From assembly GCF_000801105.2 (NCBI RefSeq), contig NC_079512.1, positions 30,831,848 to 30,895,847 on the forward strand: a stretch of DNA of 64,000 nucleotides. The letters run 5' to 3'. This document shows positions 1 through 11,640 of this stretch, one piece after another; within the stretch, counting starts at the first letter, position 1, and each line of letters begins with the position of its first letter. The notes under the pieces are model-generated. The model saw only the letters and a list, made by a program, of their open reading frames with translations, was not told where the DNA came from and made no database searches. Both the position numbers and the translations under genes were made by a program. This DNA comes from Raphanus sativus. Lineage: Eukaryota > Streptophyta > Magnoliopsida > Brassicales > Brassicaceae.

Positions 1-842
1 AAGTGTGATATTTATATATGTACAAGGAGGCCCAGATGTTTGGCCCAAGTCTTAACGAACTCAAGTTTACCTCTTAATTTTTTTTATTTTTTTTATTCTT
101 TTGGTCAGAGTTTACCTCTTAATTTGAAAACACGATTCATAACCAAAAATCGTTCGCAGCCCAGCGATTTTCAAATCTTCCCTCTGAGTCTGAGCTCCGT
201 CGGCGATTGGCTCTCCGGTGCCGTTGAACGTTAGCCGTTACGGTCTACTATAGAACGATTTAATCGGTAATAGTTTACTTTCGCTGCTCGTCGTTTCAGT
301 AGAATCTCACCGTAATTGCGTCGTTCTAGCTTCGATTTGTTAAGGCTCGACGATTTGACGATCGTAATCGGTTTAACATATTAAATCTGTTCTAGATATC
401 GGTTATGCGTAGATTGGAGTCAGAATGTTCGATCAGTGTGAAAAACTTATGTATTTTACCTGAAAATGGTCTCGAGTGGCTTCTTCATGCCTAGAATCTA
501 CGAGTCGTCTGGATTTTTGTGCTTAATTAGTGTCGAATCTCGTAATTAGCGCAGATAATCACATCGTTTTGATCTGCTACGTGCCCTGTAGAACACTCTC
601 CACCTCACTCTCTCTCACACTTACTGGCTAATCTTACATATAGGCTATTAGAAGAGTGTTATAGTGTTATTAAAACTTAGGATCTGTGGCGTAACTTGAT
701 TTTTTTTGTTGTTGGTTGCCTTGTGCTGATCATAACATAACAGATAAGTGTTTTCGTAAGTGAGTGCTTAGAATGTTAATCATTGTAGCTTGTTTTCTTT
801 GCAGTAAATTGTCAGGAGGAGTAGTACTGAACAGATTTTGCC
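1..842 (+). promoter_or_regulatory. Promoter and 5' leader of the At4g18490-like gene
   Basis: This stretch precedes the start codon at 843. From about 120 to 235 it resembles a leader exon (mixed composition, CT-rich). The T-rich part up to 804 ends in a good acceptor (TTTGCAG), so a leader intron is likely, with a second leader exon at 805-842. No clear TATA box stands out. The 64-residue open frame at 40-234 is not conserved-looking and I do not call it. Confidence 0.5.
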
Positions 843-3800
843 ATGTCTGCACCTACTGAAAAAAGTTCTAAAGGAGCTAAGGAGAAAGATCTAATGTTTG
901 GTAAGGTTCAAGTTTTCAAGAGCTGGTTTCAGTGATCTAAACGTTATTGAATGCCTTCAAGCTGCTTGCGGCAAAAGTTCCATTTAAGAGAAGGAATGCT
1001 CAACTAGACTTTTTTGATAAATTGATGTTACGAGCTCTACATCAAGAAGACCATGCATGCTATCTTTCAATCTTCATTATCGTCATCATTGTTCTATTCC
1101 TTAACTTTTTTACCAGCTGTGGACTTTTTTTTGACATAGATTGAAGTCTTAAGTTGTCCCCATTGTTATCTAAAATCTCAATGGTTACCTGCAGACGAAG
1201 ACATGGAAAAGGATACATGGAACTTTAAGTCGATGACAGATGATGATCCAATGGATTTTGGATATGGTTCACCAGCAAATAAAGATAAGACTAAGAATGC
1301 TTTCAAGCTGTGAGTGTACATATACCATATGCTTCTTAGACCATGTATACGCCTAAGCTAATGTGGCTCACTAATGGAAAATTTTCTCTTTTATTATGGA
1401 TTACTTTTTATGATGATGTTTCTTGTTAACAAGGCCTAGTGTCTCATATAATTCTGTTTTTTTTGTCTCCTTCTCAGGGATATGAGTTTCGACCTGGGTG
1501 GAGATTTTGGATCATCATTCAAAATGGACATGTCAGAGTTTGATTTCTCAAGCCCGGCCAAGAAAACCACAAAAACAAAACAAAACTCTGATGATAGTGG
1601 AGATCTGAAACAGAAAAAGAATCCGTTTGACTTCGCTTGTGATTTTGACGCGTATGAATCCATTAGAATTATTTTCTTTTCAGAATCATCCAAGTCAACT
1701 TGAAGTAACTTAGCATTATGATTTTCTGCAAACAGGTTAGGTGACTTGGATCTTGATTCAAGCCCACCGAAGAAGGGAAACGAGACTACGACCAAATCCA
1801 TGGATTTCGAAGAATTTACTACTTCGAAAGTTTTCGATAAGTCTGACTCTTTGGACTTCGGTCCTGACTTACCAACAACCAGACAAGCTGTCTCCCGGGA
1901 AAATACAGATGTCAAGGCAAATGCTTCAGCTGCAAAAGAAAACCAAAGTTCCAAGGCTGTAGATAGTATGAGCAGCACACACTCGAAGCAAGCTACACTC
2001 GAGAGCAAGGAAATTTTTGAGGAGGTGGATTCACCTCAACGTCTAAGGATGAGAACCTCACGAGTTCATGAAATGCCTGCACAACCTCAGCATGCCAACA
2101 TTTCACCTTTGAGGACTTCATATTCAAAGGTTGAAGAAAATAATAAACCATGTCTTTCAAATGAGACAGCAGCACCCTCGCCATTACATTCTTCTGAGAC
2201 TGCACATACTGCAGCAAGCAGAGAAACCAGTCCAGGAAGCCATGAAATCTGCAGGTCTGGCACGAAGGAAGATTCTCCTAGAGATACAGAAGAGAATGCC
2301 AACAACAAAATGATTTCCGCCTCAAAATCAAACATCTCATCGCTGTCATGTTTGGACAAGATCAAACATCAACAAGAAGAGATGGATACAGAGACTCTGA
2401 CAGAAATACAGGAACACACTAGAAGAACATTATGTGTTCCAGATGCCGGTCATTCTCAAACAACTCTCGCAGGAAAAGTACCATCAGCCTCTCAACTAGG
2501 CCAAACTGCCCAGGTACAACATTCGAGTTCAAAGCTACCACAGGCTCCATCAGACAGGTTAGAGAAACCAAAACTAATATTATTCTCCGAAAATCTATGG
2601 TAGTTTTATCATTTTTCTAGCTAAACTTGGATACTGGAATAAAATGTCTAACTGCTCTACTCTGTTACTGAGTGCACCGTGCCCAGGCTCAGTAATTTGG
2701 AGACCATGCAACACAAAGACTCAGGACATATCAGATCCATGCTTTTTAAGAAGATAGAAAAACCACAATCACATGTGCTTGAGTCTCCAACTCAAACAGA
2801 GATTCGGCCAGTTACCCGTGAAAGGATTGGGTCGAACTTAAACCCTACAAATGATAAAAGGTAGTACTTCTTTTCTTCTTTGTTTGTGTAACTGTTTTTC
2901 ACTATTTCTTTCCTCTTCAACATGTAGACACGATACTGAAGATGCTTTACCTGGATCCAAAACTAGAACAGCTCCAATTGAGCTTCCCAAAACGGATTCC
3001 AAAACAGCAAATGTGAATGCTACCAGGTAATGTTGTGTCCTTTTTTTCTCAATCGTAAAATCATGTTTCTCTCTTTCTTTCAAGATGATGTATAGAAGCT
3101 AGGTGACAATTTCGATTACTTTTACCAGTAGTTCCCATGAAAAGATAATCCAGAAGGACCACTTAAAGCTGCTAGAAAATGCAACCAGAGAGAAGTCCAA
3201 CTTACAGGGAAATATAAGGTCAGATAAACCATTATAACTTACTTATTTGCCACGCTCTCCATTTACTAAACAGGTATTCCCTCACTGTTTAGGAGGTTTT
3301 ATCTGAATGTTATGCATTAAGCTTCCTTGTTTTTTTGATTTCGTAGTAGCTCAAAACCCGATGCTTCTAGCTTGACTGAGAAGCTAAACAAACACTTGAG
3401 CTCTGGAGGCGAATCTTTGCAGAAGTCCAAAATGGTATCTCTTGAAAGGCCTAAACTTGGAAATATTATGTCTGATCTGCGTGCAGCAACTCAAAGGTAC
3501 GAAAAGAACATACAACAGTTTCTGGTATGGTAATATATTCCCTAATCTCGTCCATTATAGGGCCATTGGAGTAAACAAAGACAAACCAAATTCTGCGGTG
3601 CAACCACAAGTTAACCCTTCTACAAGCACTGAGAGAAGTACCGAGGCACCAATTAGAAAGAGCTCCGAGATTCACCATTTGGCTCCCAGAAACAAAACAC
3701 AAGTCCTGCAGTATAGGAACATTGCAGGAAACAAAGACCATTCCAGTTCTGTAGTGCAACCAGAAGAAGTTCGCTCTTCCATAAGCAAGGATAGAAATAC

Positions 3801-4815
3801 CGGAGCACCGGTTAAAAAGATCTCTGAGATTCATCATTTGGCTCCCAAAGAAAAAATAAAAAGTTTGCACTGCCCACCTTCTTTAAAGCGGAAGGCTCTC
3901 GATGAGGTTTATACTTCAACTCACGTTTTCTTACGTTCTTATTTCATATGCGCACTTTGTTAGCTCGAAACGTTTTGTGTTTCCACAGGATGCGGATAGA
4001 TCATTGATGCCACAACTTAAACGCTTTTCCATGTCTCCAAGAGGAAACAGGTTTCTAGTTTTGGTTATCTAAACCATATATATACGTTTGCTTCATTAGT
4101 TTTAAATTCTTATACTACGACTGAGATTGCATAGGAACGTTGAGGAGCTAACACACATAGTTGGGCAAGTAAAGGTTAGATATAGCATCTAATCTTTAGC
4201 TATCACAATAAGGACAACCTTCTGTGTTAAAATATTTGTAAGACAATTGATTTTTCAGGTGTCATGCCAAGCGAGTAGACTAGAAAACAATACAACCAAG
4301 CACCTTGTCAAAGAAAGCCCCCGGACTAAATCTCAGCCCCAGTTCATGAACATGGCAAATCTGGAAATCCCAATCACGGAGTATGATGAAAACATTGAGA
4401 AAGCTGAATCATATACAAAAGAACTCGACAACGTAAGTCCCTATAAATATAAACAAAGCCTCACTCGGTATAACTAAACCGTACAGTTATGCTTTTTTTT
4501 GTTTGTTTATGATGCAGATCTGCAACATTCTGAAGAAGAAACATGAGGAAGCGAAAGAGTTGCTTGTCCGTGCTGTAGTAAACAACAATAAGCTACTGAT
4601 GCTCAACCATCCTTTACATGAAGCCAAGATATCCTTTTATTAGTTTTTTTCTTCTTTTAATGGCATTGTTTTTCTTTTGGAATGGCATTGTTAGATTTTG
4701 GCTATCTATAGGTTATAGCATATAGACTCCTTTATGTGTGTGTTTGCCCTTAATGATCAGAAACATTCGTATGGTCCAGAATTTCGCAGCTAAGTTGAGT
4801 TTAGGGGAGACATGA
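843..4815 (+). CDS. Uncharacterised At4g18490-like protein, 14 coding exons
   Basis: No function is established. I read exons at 843-900, 1195-1309, 1478-1651, 1736-2557, 2687-2860, 2928-3026, 3129-3218, 3347-3496, 3561-3906, 3989-4050, 4135-4174, 4259-4432, 4518-4628 and 4765-4815. They total 2,466 nt (821 residues) with phase kept at every junction. The N-terminal third has acidic Asp/Phe motifs (DFDFS, MDFDF type), the middle is Ser/Thr-rich and probably disordered, and exon 9 holds two tandem repeats of about 52 residues sharing SEIHHLAP. The C-terminus is a likely coiled coil ([20 protein letters not shown]). The acidic motifs and helical end match my memory of Arabidopsis At4g18490. The last intron is U12-like; without it translation would stop early at ISFY. 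The 3' half recurs, decayed, at 12,923-14,396. Confidence 0.75.
4629..4764 (+). other. Probable U12-type AT-AC intron
   Basis: The intron starts with ATATCCTTTT, the U12 5' splice-site consensus. It ends in AC, preceded by GCCCTTAATGATC, which resembles the U12 branch point (CCTTAAY) about 11 nt from the acceptor. Removing 136 nt joins ...HEAK to [12 protein letters not shown] and leads to a stop at 4,813-4,815. The same signals remain in the duplicate near 14,230 and 14,330. An AT-AG alternative using the CAG at 4,758-4,760 would end after [10 protein letters not shown], so I prefer AC. Confidence 0.7.
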
Positions 4816-5376
4816 TGAACACTCAAACAACTGTTGCTTTAAGAGGTATGAGTCTTGCTTGATCTTTTCTTTTCTCAGAAACTATATGGCCATATGTTAT
4901 CTAAAAGAGGCTCAAATAAACTCCAGTTAATCATTCCTTGACTTGCTTATAGGTTCAACACCTTATGGTCAAAAGTCCAGATTGACGTCCCACTGGTCCA
5001 AGGTTAACTCGATCATCTTTCTCATTTTGCTGGTTAAATAAAGAAAAAGAAAATGTGAATGTTGAAACAGAATATATAAACACAATAAACAACTACCATA
5101 TAGCTTAAGAAAACTTGATCCAGATGAGTTGAGAAACGGGTAATGTGGGTTTTGTTACTTGAGTCTTCTTTCAAAATACGTGAAAGGTAACATCATCAAG
5201 CATCACATTCACACACCGAGTTAGATAATTGATAAGTTGAATATTTAGTTAGGGTCATTTCAAAATGAAATGGGTTTGAACTTTGTATACACACATGAAT
5301 ACATACATTCGCAGTCTAGAGATATATGGGGCAGATAAACACAATAAAAATTAACCTATTGGGCCCAACTTAAGAA

Positions 5377-5512
5377 TTGGTTTTTTTTAAACACATACCG
5401 GCTGCTTCCCGCATTCTATTTGGCGCACATTCTAATCCAAATAGGCGCGTAAAAAACACTAAGGTAATAAATAATGAAAGATTTGAGATCAAAACAATCT
5501 TTGTAAATTGTA

Positions 5513-5544
<32 letters not shown>

Positions 5545-5705
5545 CGACCCGAAATAGAAATAAGAATCTTCTAAAAATTTCACCACGATCCCTCCATTAC
5601 ACAGAGCGTCAGAAATTTAAAACCATTCCCAAAACAAAAATAATCCCTCCACAAAATTCGAAAACAAATCTCAGATCCATCACCTACACTCCTATTTACA
5701 CCCAA
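5377..5705 (+). pseudogene. Orphan promoter of a deleted KEN/D-box gene
   Basis: This segment aligns with the promoter and leader of the gene at 17,865, including GCTTCCCGCATTC, GGCGCACATT, AATAGGCGCGTAAAA and the CCCTCCACAAAATTCG leader. It stops about 100 nt before where the start codon would be. From 5,706 (CCAACTGAGAGATGAACC) the sequence matches 20,660, downstream of the second gene. The coding parts were therefore deleted while the promoter stayed. It holds TTTGGCGC (5,419-5,426), a perfect match to the E2F consensus, and an AT microsatellite at about 5,513-5,539. Confidence 0.75.
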
Positions 5706-6100
5706 CTGAGAGATGAACCAAAGTTGTTTTTCTGATAAGTGATAACTGTACCATAAACATTTTCAGTAGATTTTATCAAAAAAAAACATTTTCAGTAGAT
5801 AATAAAATATATATTTGAGAATTAAATTTGTTTTTTGAAAATGGTATTATTATTCAATAGTATTTTAGTAGGAGTCATTTATTCTTATTAGCCCTTTTAG
5901 TCAACGCTTGTTTTAAGTTGTAACCCTTTATATAAAAGCGCCAACATGAATTTTCTCAAGATTACTAGACTGATTTAGCCAGGTAGCCGATCGATTATAG
6001 ATTGTAGAGAATAGTTACAGCTTTAAGAGATAATTGTTCTAATTGGTAGGGATGGACGCAATCTGAGTGCTAGGTCTGAGAGTTTTTACTCCAAACTAAA

Positions 6101-6621
6101 GTCGTCCAAACCTTAATCCAAACTGAAAAAAAAATCAAAATTTCATTTGAAATACTATACAAAGTATTAGAATGGAACTTAAGAGTTAAACACTTTAGGA
6201 TTGGAGTATAAACTGAATCAAACTAACTTCTGAAAATATCCAATTGGTTAAATATATCTATGTTTATGTTATATATATATATATGTATATTAAGATATTT
6301 TAGAGTATTCTAAATTTTTTGTAGTTTATTTTATTTTGTCTTTTCAAATATTTTTTAGTTATTAGATAATTTAACTATTTTGTTTTTTACTTACTTGACT
6401 TGAAAAGAACACAAGAATTACTGCAAATAATGTTTTTGTATTTTATTATAAAAAAACAAAAAAAAGACATAATCATTTGATATAAATATAGTATTTTTTA
6501 ATAAAGAAATATCCTTTTGATTTTAGACTTTCGTTCTTATGGTATAATCATCATTTTTCTTTCAATTATACAATAAGTAATGATTAATATTAAGCCGAGT
6601 CGCTAATTTTTTGTTTTAATC
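6101..6621. other. AT-rich spacer, no gene seen
   Basis: Very AT-rich sequence with short poly-A and poly-T runs. It may be the decayed end of duplication copy 1, since weak similarity to 20,950-21,140 continues. No gene or clear element boundary is visible. Confidence 0.5.
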
Positions 6622-7045
6622 TAGAATGTCATCACATGCAGCAAAGAGATCATTTCGACGAAATACATAATGGTTGAACTTAAATGGATGTACCAAGCAA
6701 GAAAAAATAAAATGCCCAATGGATGCCATACATGCTGCGCCGTCTTTTCTACCATGGAAGATAGACCCACCAAGCCTATTGCCACCCACCAAATACATAA
6801 ACAACGTAGGAGCAAGATGGTATTGGGGTACACCTGTCGTCCCGTCTGGATAGCGGTCATTATAAACTCTATGAAACAATAGAATGCAAGGGTAAGAGCG
6901 ATATATGGACCGGCTACAGCCAACAAAATGATCACCGTAACTCTTTTCGTTTAGGAGCCATCATTACCATTATCACACCGCATGTCAAACTCACAACGAG
7001 TGACACAGAGCTTATGACTAATAGAGCCACTGGCTTTTCTACCGC
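6622..7045 (-). pseudogene. Fragment of a multicopy membrane-protein gene
   Basis: On the minus strand this reads the middle of the protein seen at 10,779-11,640: SVSLVVSLTCGVIMVM near its upstream end, then LLAVAGPYIALTLAF, CLCIWWVAIGLVGLSSMVEK and HPLGILFFLAWYIHLSS. Both ends and the acidic tail are missing and frames are broken. It has no start context. At the stop-mutated position of the 11 kb copy this one keeps the Cys codon (RCLCIWW), so it descends from a healthier parent. Confidence 0.7.
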
Positions 7046-7294
7046 ACTAACAGATTAAATATATTTCTGATTTTGAAATCTTATACTTTTTATCATTTTT
7101 TGTATATTTATATTTACTTATATTTTGCTCATATTTTCTATTTCTTTTCCATTATTTATATTTTCCATTACATATATTTTGCTCATATATACTATTTAAA
7201 CATAAACAATAAAAAAAATTACTTACAAAAAGTAATAGTTGGATCAATATATTTATTGTTAGATTGAAATAAAAATAATATATATTTTATTAAA
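7046..7294. other. AT-rich spacer, no gene seen
   Basis: TA-rich sequence with imperfect repeats such as CTCATATTTTC/CATATATTTTGC. No coding signal or element end recognised. Confidence 0.4.
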
Positions 7295-8333
7295 ATAATA
7301 TGATTAATATAAGTTAGTTTTATTTTAATATATATTTTTAGATTTTGGATAATTATTATTAATATTAATTTTAATAATTTATCTAATTAAAAAAAAATCA
7401 TTTTTATCTTGTGGTTATTTTATGTTTTATTCATTAGGAATATAAATGATATTGACCATTCTAAATTTTTTATTTTACAATATATTTTGTAGATTTTGGA
7501 TAATTCTTATCATTATTAATAATTTTATTTACTTATGTAATAAAAAAAAAAATTTTTAATTTGTAGGTAATTCATATATTTATCCATTAAGGATATAAAC
7601 AATATTAATCACTCTAATTTTTTATTTAAAATATATTTTTAAATTTTGGATAATTCTTACCATTATTAATTTTAATCAGTTACCTAATCATAAAATTAAA
7701 ATTCGTTTTTATTTATGGATAATTTATATGTTTATTCGTTAAGGGTATAAACGATATTAACCAATCTACTTTTAACGTGAGACTTTCGTTGCGAAAAAAT
7801 CACAAAATAATATGATTAATATAAGTTAGTTTTATTTTAATATATATTTTAGATTTTGGATAATTATTATTAATATTAATTTTAATAATTTATCTAATTC
7901 AAAAAAAATCATTTTTATCTTGTGGTTATTTTATGTTTTATTCATTAGGAATATAAATGATATTGACCATTCTAAATTTTTTATTTTACAATATATTTGT
8001 AGATTTTGGATAATTCTATCATTATTAATAATTTTATTTACTTATGTAATAAAAATTTATTTTTAATTTGTAGGTAATTCATATATTTTTCCATTAAGGA
8101 TATAAACAATATTAATCACTCTAATTTTTTATTTTAAAATATATTTTTAAATTTTGGATAATTCTTACCATTATTAATTTTAATCAGTTACCTAATCATA
8201 AAATTAAAATTCGTTTTTATTTATGGATAATTTATATGTTTATTCGTTAAGGGTATAAACGATATTAACCAGTCTAACTTTTAACGTGAGACTTTCGTTG
8301 CGAAAAATCACTTCGCAAATAATAATATAGATT
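7295..8333 (-). repeat. Tandem 0.5 kb AT-rich repeat with a possible Helitron 5' end
   Basis: Two direct copies, about 7,295-7,800 and 7,806-8,312, share long near-identical stretches (TTTTGGATAATTATTATT and others). Both end in TTAACGTGAGACTTTCGTTG followed by GCGAAAAA. Read from the minus strand, the right edge is TCTATATTATTATTTGCGAA preceded by A. This resembles Helitron 5' termini of Brassicaceae and would make the array part of a minus-strand element whose 3' end I could not locate. Confidence 0.5.
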
Positions 8334-9064
8334 TCTTTTGAGAAGAATTGGATTATTATAATTTAGGACGGCCGTGGTGGTATGTTTTATTTTGCTTCTC
8401 TTGGTGGTTGTATATATTTTGTAGAATTGGATTAGAATTGTCTTTGTTTTTAAAGATGTTTAGCTCATATTTGGGGGTCAGCTGGAGTTTATTTTTTTGT
8501 TGGCTCGTAAGGAGTGTGGTATTTGGGTTTGATAAGTCGGTCTGGCGTATTTTGTACGATGGATTTTGTCGTATACTACATTAGACCTACGTTCTCTGTG
8601 TATATTCTAATTCTATATGGTTGGTCATTATTGTTTGATTTTGGTGAGTTTCTCATATCTAATATGTACTTTGAATATCAGATATGTAAACTGTTTTAGT
8701 TGTTGACCAAAACATGCAAATGTACTAGTGATATCAAACAAAAAAAGTCACGTATTAATAGCTAACAGGCTAAAATGTAATTCCAATCACTACATAATGT
8801 GTTGTTTTCTCTTATACACACCCTCCTTGTTTGCTTCACAATCTGCTCCAACCCATTAGTACTGCTTCAACTTCAACATCAATTAATAGCATTTATAGAG
8901 ACAGACAGCGGATGTTTAGAGAATTTACAGAAGAATTTACAAGAGAAGAACACCCAAACTATAATGAATGAAGATGTAAAAACACTCCTAATCTCTCTGG
9001 CTCTCTCTTGTGTTTTGTTATAAGCCCCAATAAACCTATGAAAACCCGGGATAAAGCAAAGAAT
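8334..9064. other. Spacer without recognised gene
   Basis: T- and G-rich on the plus strand from 8,350 to 8,700, then CT-rich to about 9,050. Short open frames exist but have no family resemblance. The part just before 9,065 is the expected 3' flank of the PRAF fragment on the minus strand. Confidence 0.4.
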
Positions 9065-10390
9065 TTAATGAGCCAAGTCTTCACTTCCTACACCCACGCT
9101 TGATTTGTCAACGACTATCCGTACATTGTATTGTTCGTAAACTCGTCCTCTGTTCTCTGCCCACCACTCTTCTGCTTGCTTCTCACTAAACCGCTTTCGG
9201 CTGCTATCACAATCATCCTCTCAGTTTATGTGTTTCGTTTCATCACTAAACATTCAAACTAAGCCTCAAAATCAAAAAAAAAAAAAAAGAAGAATTCTAC
9301 CTGAAACGGACGCGTTTGAGATCCCTTGCCCCTCCCGGTAAGGCTGTGAGAGTGATGTACACACCGGGCTCATCTTGTTCAACCCACTCATTTTCATTAC
9401 GGGGGGATCACTTTCTTTTGCTCGAGTGCTGGTTCTATTTATCGATTCAGCAGCATGATTCGCTTGCTGTCGGTAACTCGCATCATCAAAGACAGGCGTG
9501 CTGGTCTCGTTACAAAACATTGGGACGGTGCTTGGGCCGTCAGTATCAGTTTCTCGGCTGTTTGGACGGTTAAATGTGTTAGAAGAAGGGACAATGTGTT
9601 CAGGACAGGAACCAACCGAATTAAGAGAAGGAGGCTTGATAGTCCGAGATGATCCAACATGTAATCTTTCAGCCATGTCTTTCAACTGCATGGTTACATT
9701 GTAAACAATCAGTAAGTTGCATAGCAGCACTTTTTGCATTCATTTAAATAGCACAGAGGAAAAATTTACCTGAGCTGTAAGTGATTTTATCACATCTTTC
9801 GCTGCCTTGCATCTCTCGCTGTTTCCGTGTAAGATTTTCAACCTGTGATAATCATTTACTAGAGATTTGAGGAGCATGATTCACCAACTGTTTGGTTCAT
9901 CTAGGCACACAAGTGATTAAGTAAATAAAACGATACTTCCTAGTTCCATACGCAGCAGATCAATTCCCTAACGACTAAAATGCAGAGATAATCGTTATGA
10001 ACCAGAAAATCAGCTGGACAATCGTCAAACAAAGTTGCATGATCTCACTATGTTTCTTCCTATGTGTAACACAGGAAAGCGTGGCGTGAAGAATTGTGGA
10101 ACAAGAACCCAGAACTAAAGAGTGCGAAGCAGCTTACTTGAGATCTTAGCATAACCACCTCCTGGCTTATGTTATCATTGGTTCTCTTGGTATCATCCAC
10201 GACAATTTTGGGTGTAGTTAATCCTGAAAGAGTGGGAGTTGGCGTTGTTGAGCGAGCTGGTGGGCTTAGGCGTCTTGATATTGGTGAAGTTACCCGAGAC
10301 ACAATTCGGGAACCAGGAACAGACGCTGAGAAGAATTTCTTCGATGATCCAAAACCAACATCAGATTCTAGACCAGAAACACACACTTAG
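9065..10390 (-). pseudogene. C-terminal fragment of a PRAF-type (PH-RCC1-FYVE-BRX) protein gene
   Basis: Minus-strand exons spell the C-terminus of plant PRAF proteins: a Ser/Pro linker (SRIVSRVTSPISRRLSPPAR), a coiled-coil piece (RCKAAKDVIKSLTAQ, LKDMAERLHVG), then the BRX domain ([38 protein letters not shown]) and a stop at 9,065-9,067. Introns remain, so this is a genomic copy. It is broken: the exon near 9,775-9,845 has an internal deletion that shifts frame, a C6 run near 9,402-9,407 shifts frame before the BRX domain, and the PH, RCC1 and FYVE parts are absent. The BRX domain mediates protein interaction in intact relatives. It lies on the same strand as the next pseudogene, which suggests joint transposon-mediated transfer. 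Confidence 0.8.
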
Positions 10391-10778
10391 ATGTTCAAGC
10401 GGCACATACATACACGTTGTGATAGCATTGACCTCCTTTTGGTTCAAGTGTCAGAACCCCATTTGGTAAAGCCATCTCATCGTAAATCTAAGGGGGAGAA
10501 AACCACATTAAGCTTCAATAAAAGGGTTCATTCACAAAATTTTCCTGCTTATTAAGGATGCTGAAGTCATTAACTTTTGAAAATGGTAAATGCAAAAATG
10601 GTGTATACGCTGAGCAAGAGCATCGAGAGCTATTGAGTTGAAAGAAATGTATTGCAAACAGTTCAGAATCACTACATTAGTTTCGATAATATTATCGAAC
10701 ACAAGAAGAGATAACATTTCTCACGAAATTCTAAATATCATAAAAAACAAACCCTACATCTCTAGACAACAGCAGCGA

Positions 10779-11640
10779 TTACTCCTCAAACTCCTCCTCA
10801 AACTCCTCTATCTCCAAAACTCCCGGAACCTGAACCGGCGCAGCCATGTCATCCTCTTCTATGTCGATAACAACATGGCCCAGATCTCCCCCCTGAACCG
10901 GCGCCGCGTTCAGTTCTCCCTCGTCTTCCTCTTCAACCTCTTCTTCCACGTCATCTTCCTCGTCATCTTCCTCAACAAACTCATCCAGCCCATTATCCTC
11001 CTCAATGTGAACAAGCGGTCCATCTCCCTGACCCGACCCAGGCCCAATAATGGACTTCGCTTTAAAAATTAAAATGACAAACCCAATTGTAAAAACAAGC
11101 GTCCCTTCTCGCCAAAAACATAGTTAAGCTTATATTTAGAATGGCATCACATGCAGCAAAGAGATCATCTCGACGAAATACATACTTAATGGTTGAACTT
11201 AAATGGATGTACCAAGCAAGAAAAAATAAAACGCCCAATGGATGCCATACATCCTGCGCCCTCTTTTCTACCATGGAAGATAGACCCACCAAGCCTATTG
11301 CCACCCACCAAATACATAATCAACGTAGGAGCAAGATGGTATTGGGGTACATCTGTCGTCCCGTCTGGATAGCGGTCATTATAAACTCTCTGAAACAATG
11401 GAATGCAAGGATAAGAGCGATATATGGACCGGCTACAGCCAACAAAATGATCACCGTAAACTCTTTCCGTTTAGGAGCCATCATCACCATTATCACACCG
11501 CATGTCAAACTCACAACGAGTGACACGGAGCTTATGACTAATAGAGCCACTGGCTTGTCTATCGCCCAGCCCAAGGGGTAGAAAAGAAGCCCTAGAAAAC
11601 TCTCTAGAAGGTCTAAAACACTCTTGACCACTCGATTCAT
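10779..11640 (-). pseudogene. Membrane protein with acidic tail, broken; longest of three copies
   Basis: Translation from 11,640 gives MNRVVKSVLDLLESFLGLLF, then several hydrophobic segments (PVALLVISSVSLVVSLTCG, FTVIILLAVAGPYIALILAF, CIWWVAIGLVGL, HPLGVLFFLAWYIHL) and finally a Glu/Asp-rich tail ending FEEEFEE before a stop at 10,779-10,781. I know similar Brassicaceae proteins only as uncharacterised. Two lesions are visible. A TGA replaces Cys after NTILLLR at about 11,320. A 29-bp deletion after 11,119, compared with the 49 kb copy, lies between CGCC repeats and shifts the frame. About 200 purine-rich bases upstream look like a leader. It is probably non-functional. Confidence 0.7.

Larger units (their letters stand above)
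3496..6100 (+). repeat. Segmental duplication, copy 1
   Basis: Homology to 12,923-20,950 begins at the exon 8/intron 8 boundary (GGTACGAAAAGAACATAC against GGTACTAAAAAACATAC). It runs through exons 9-14 and the downstream spacer into the promoter of the KEN/D-box gene at about 5,705. There it jumps to sequence matching 20,658 onward, so about 2.9 kb present in copy 2 is missing here. Similarity fades after about 6,100. Confidence 0.8.

Noticed and set aside
8348..8699. Trp/Phe-rich short frames resembling membrane peptides
   Set aside because: They result from T/G-rich composition; no homology, splice or start evidence.
10638..11581. Plus-strand frames of 144 and 146 residues
   Set aside because: Antisense shadows of the acidic tail and membrane segments of the minus-strand pseudogene.
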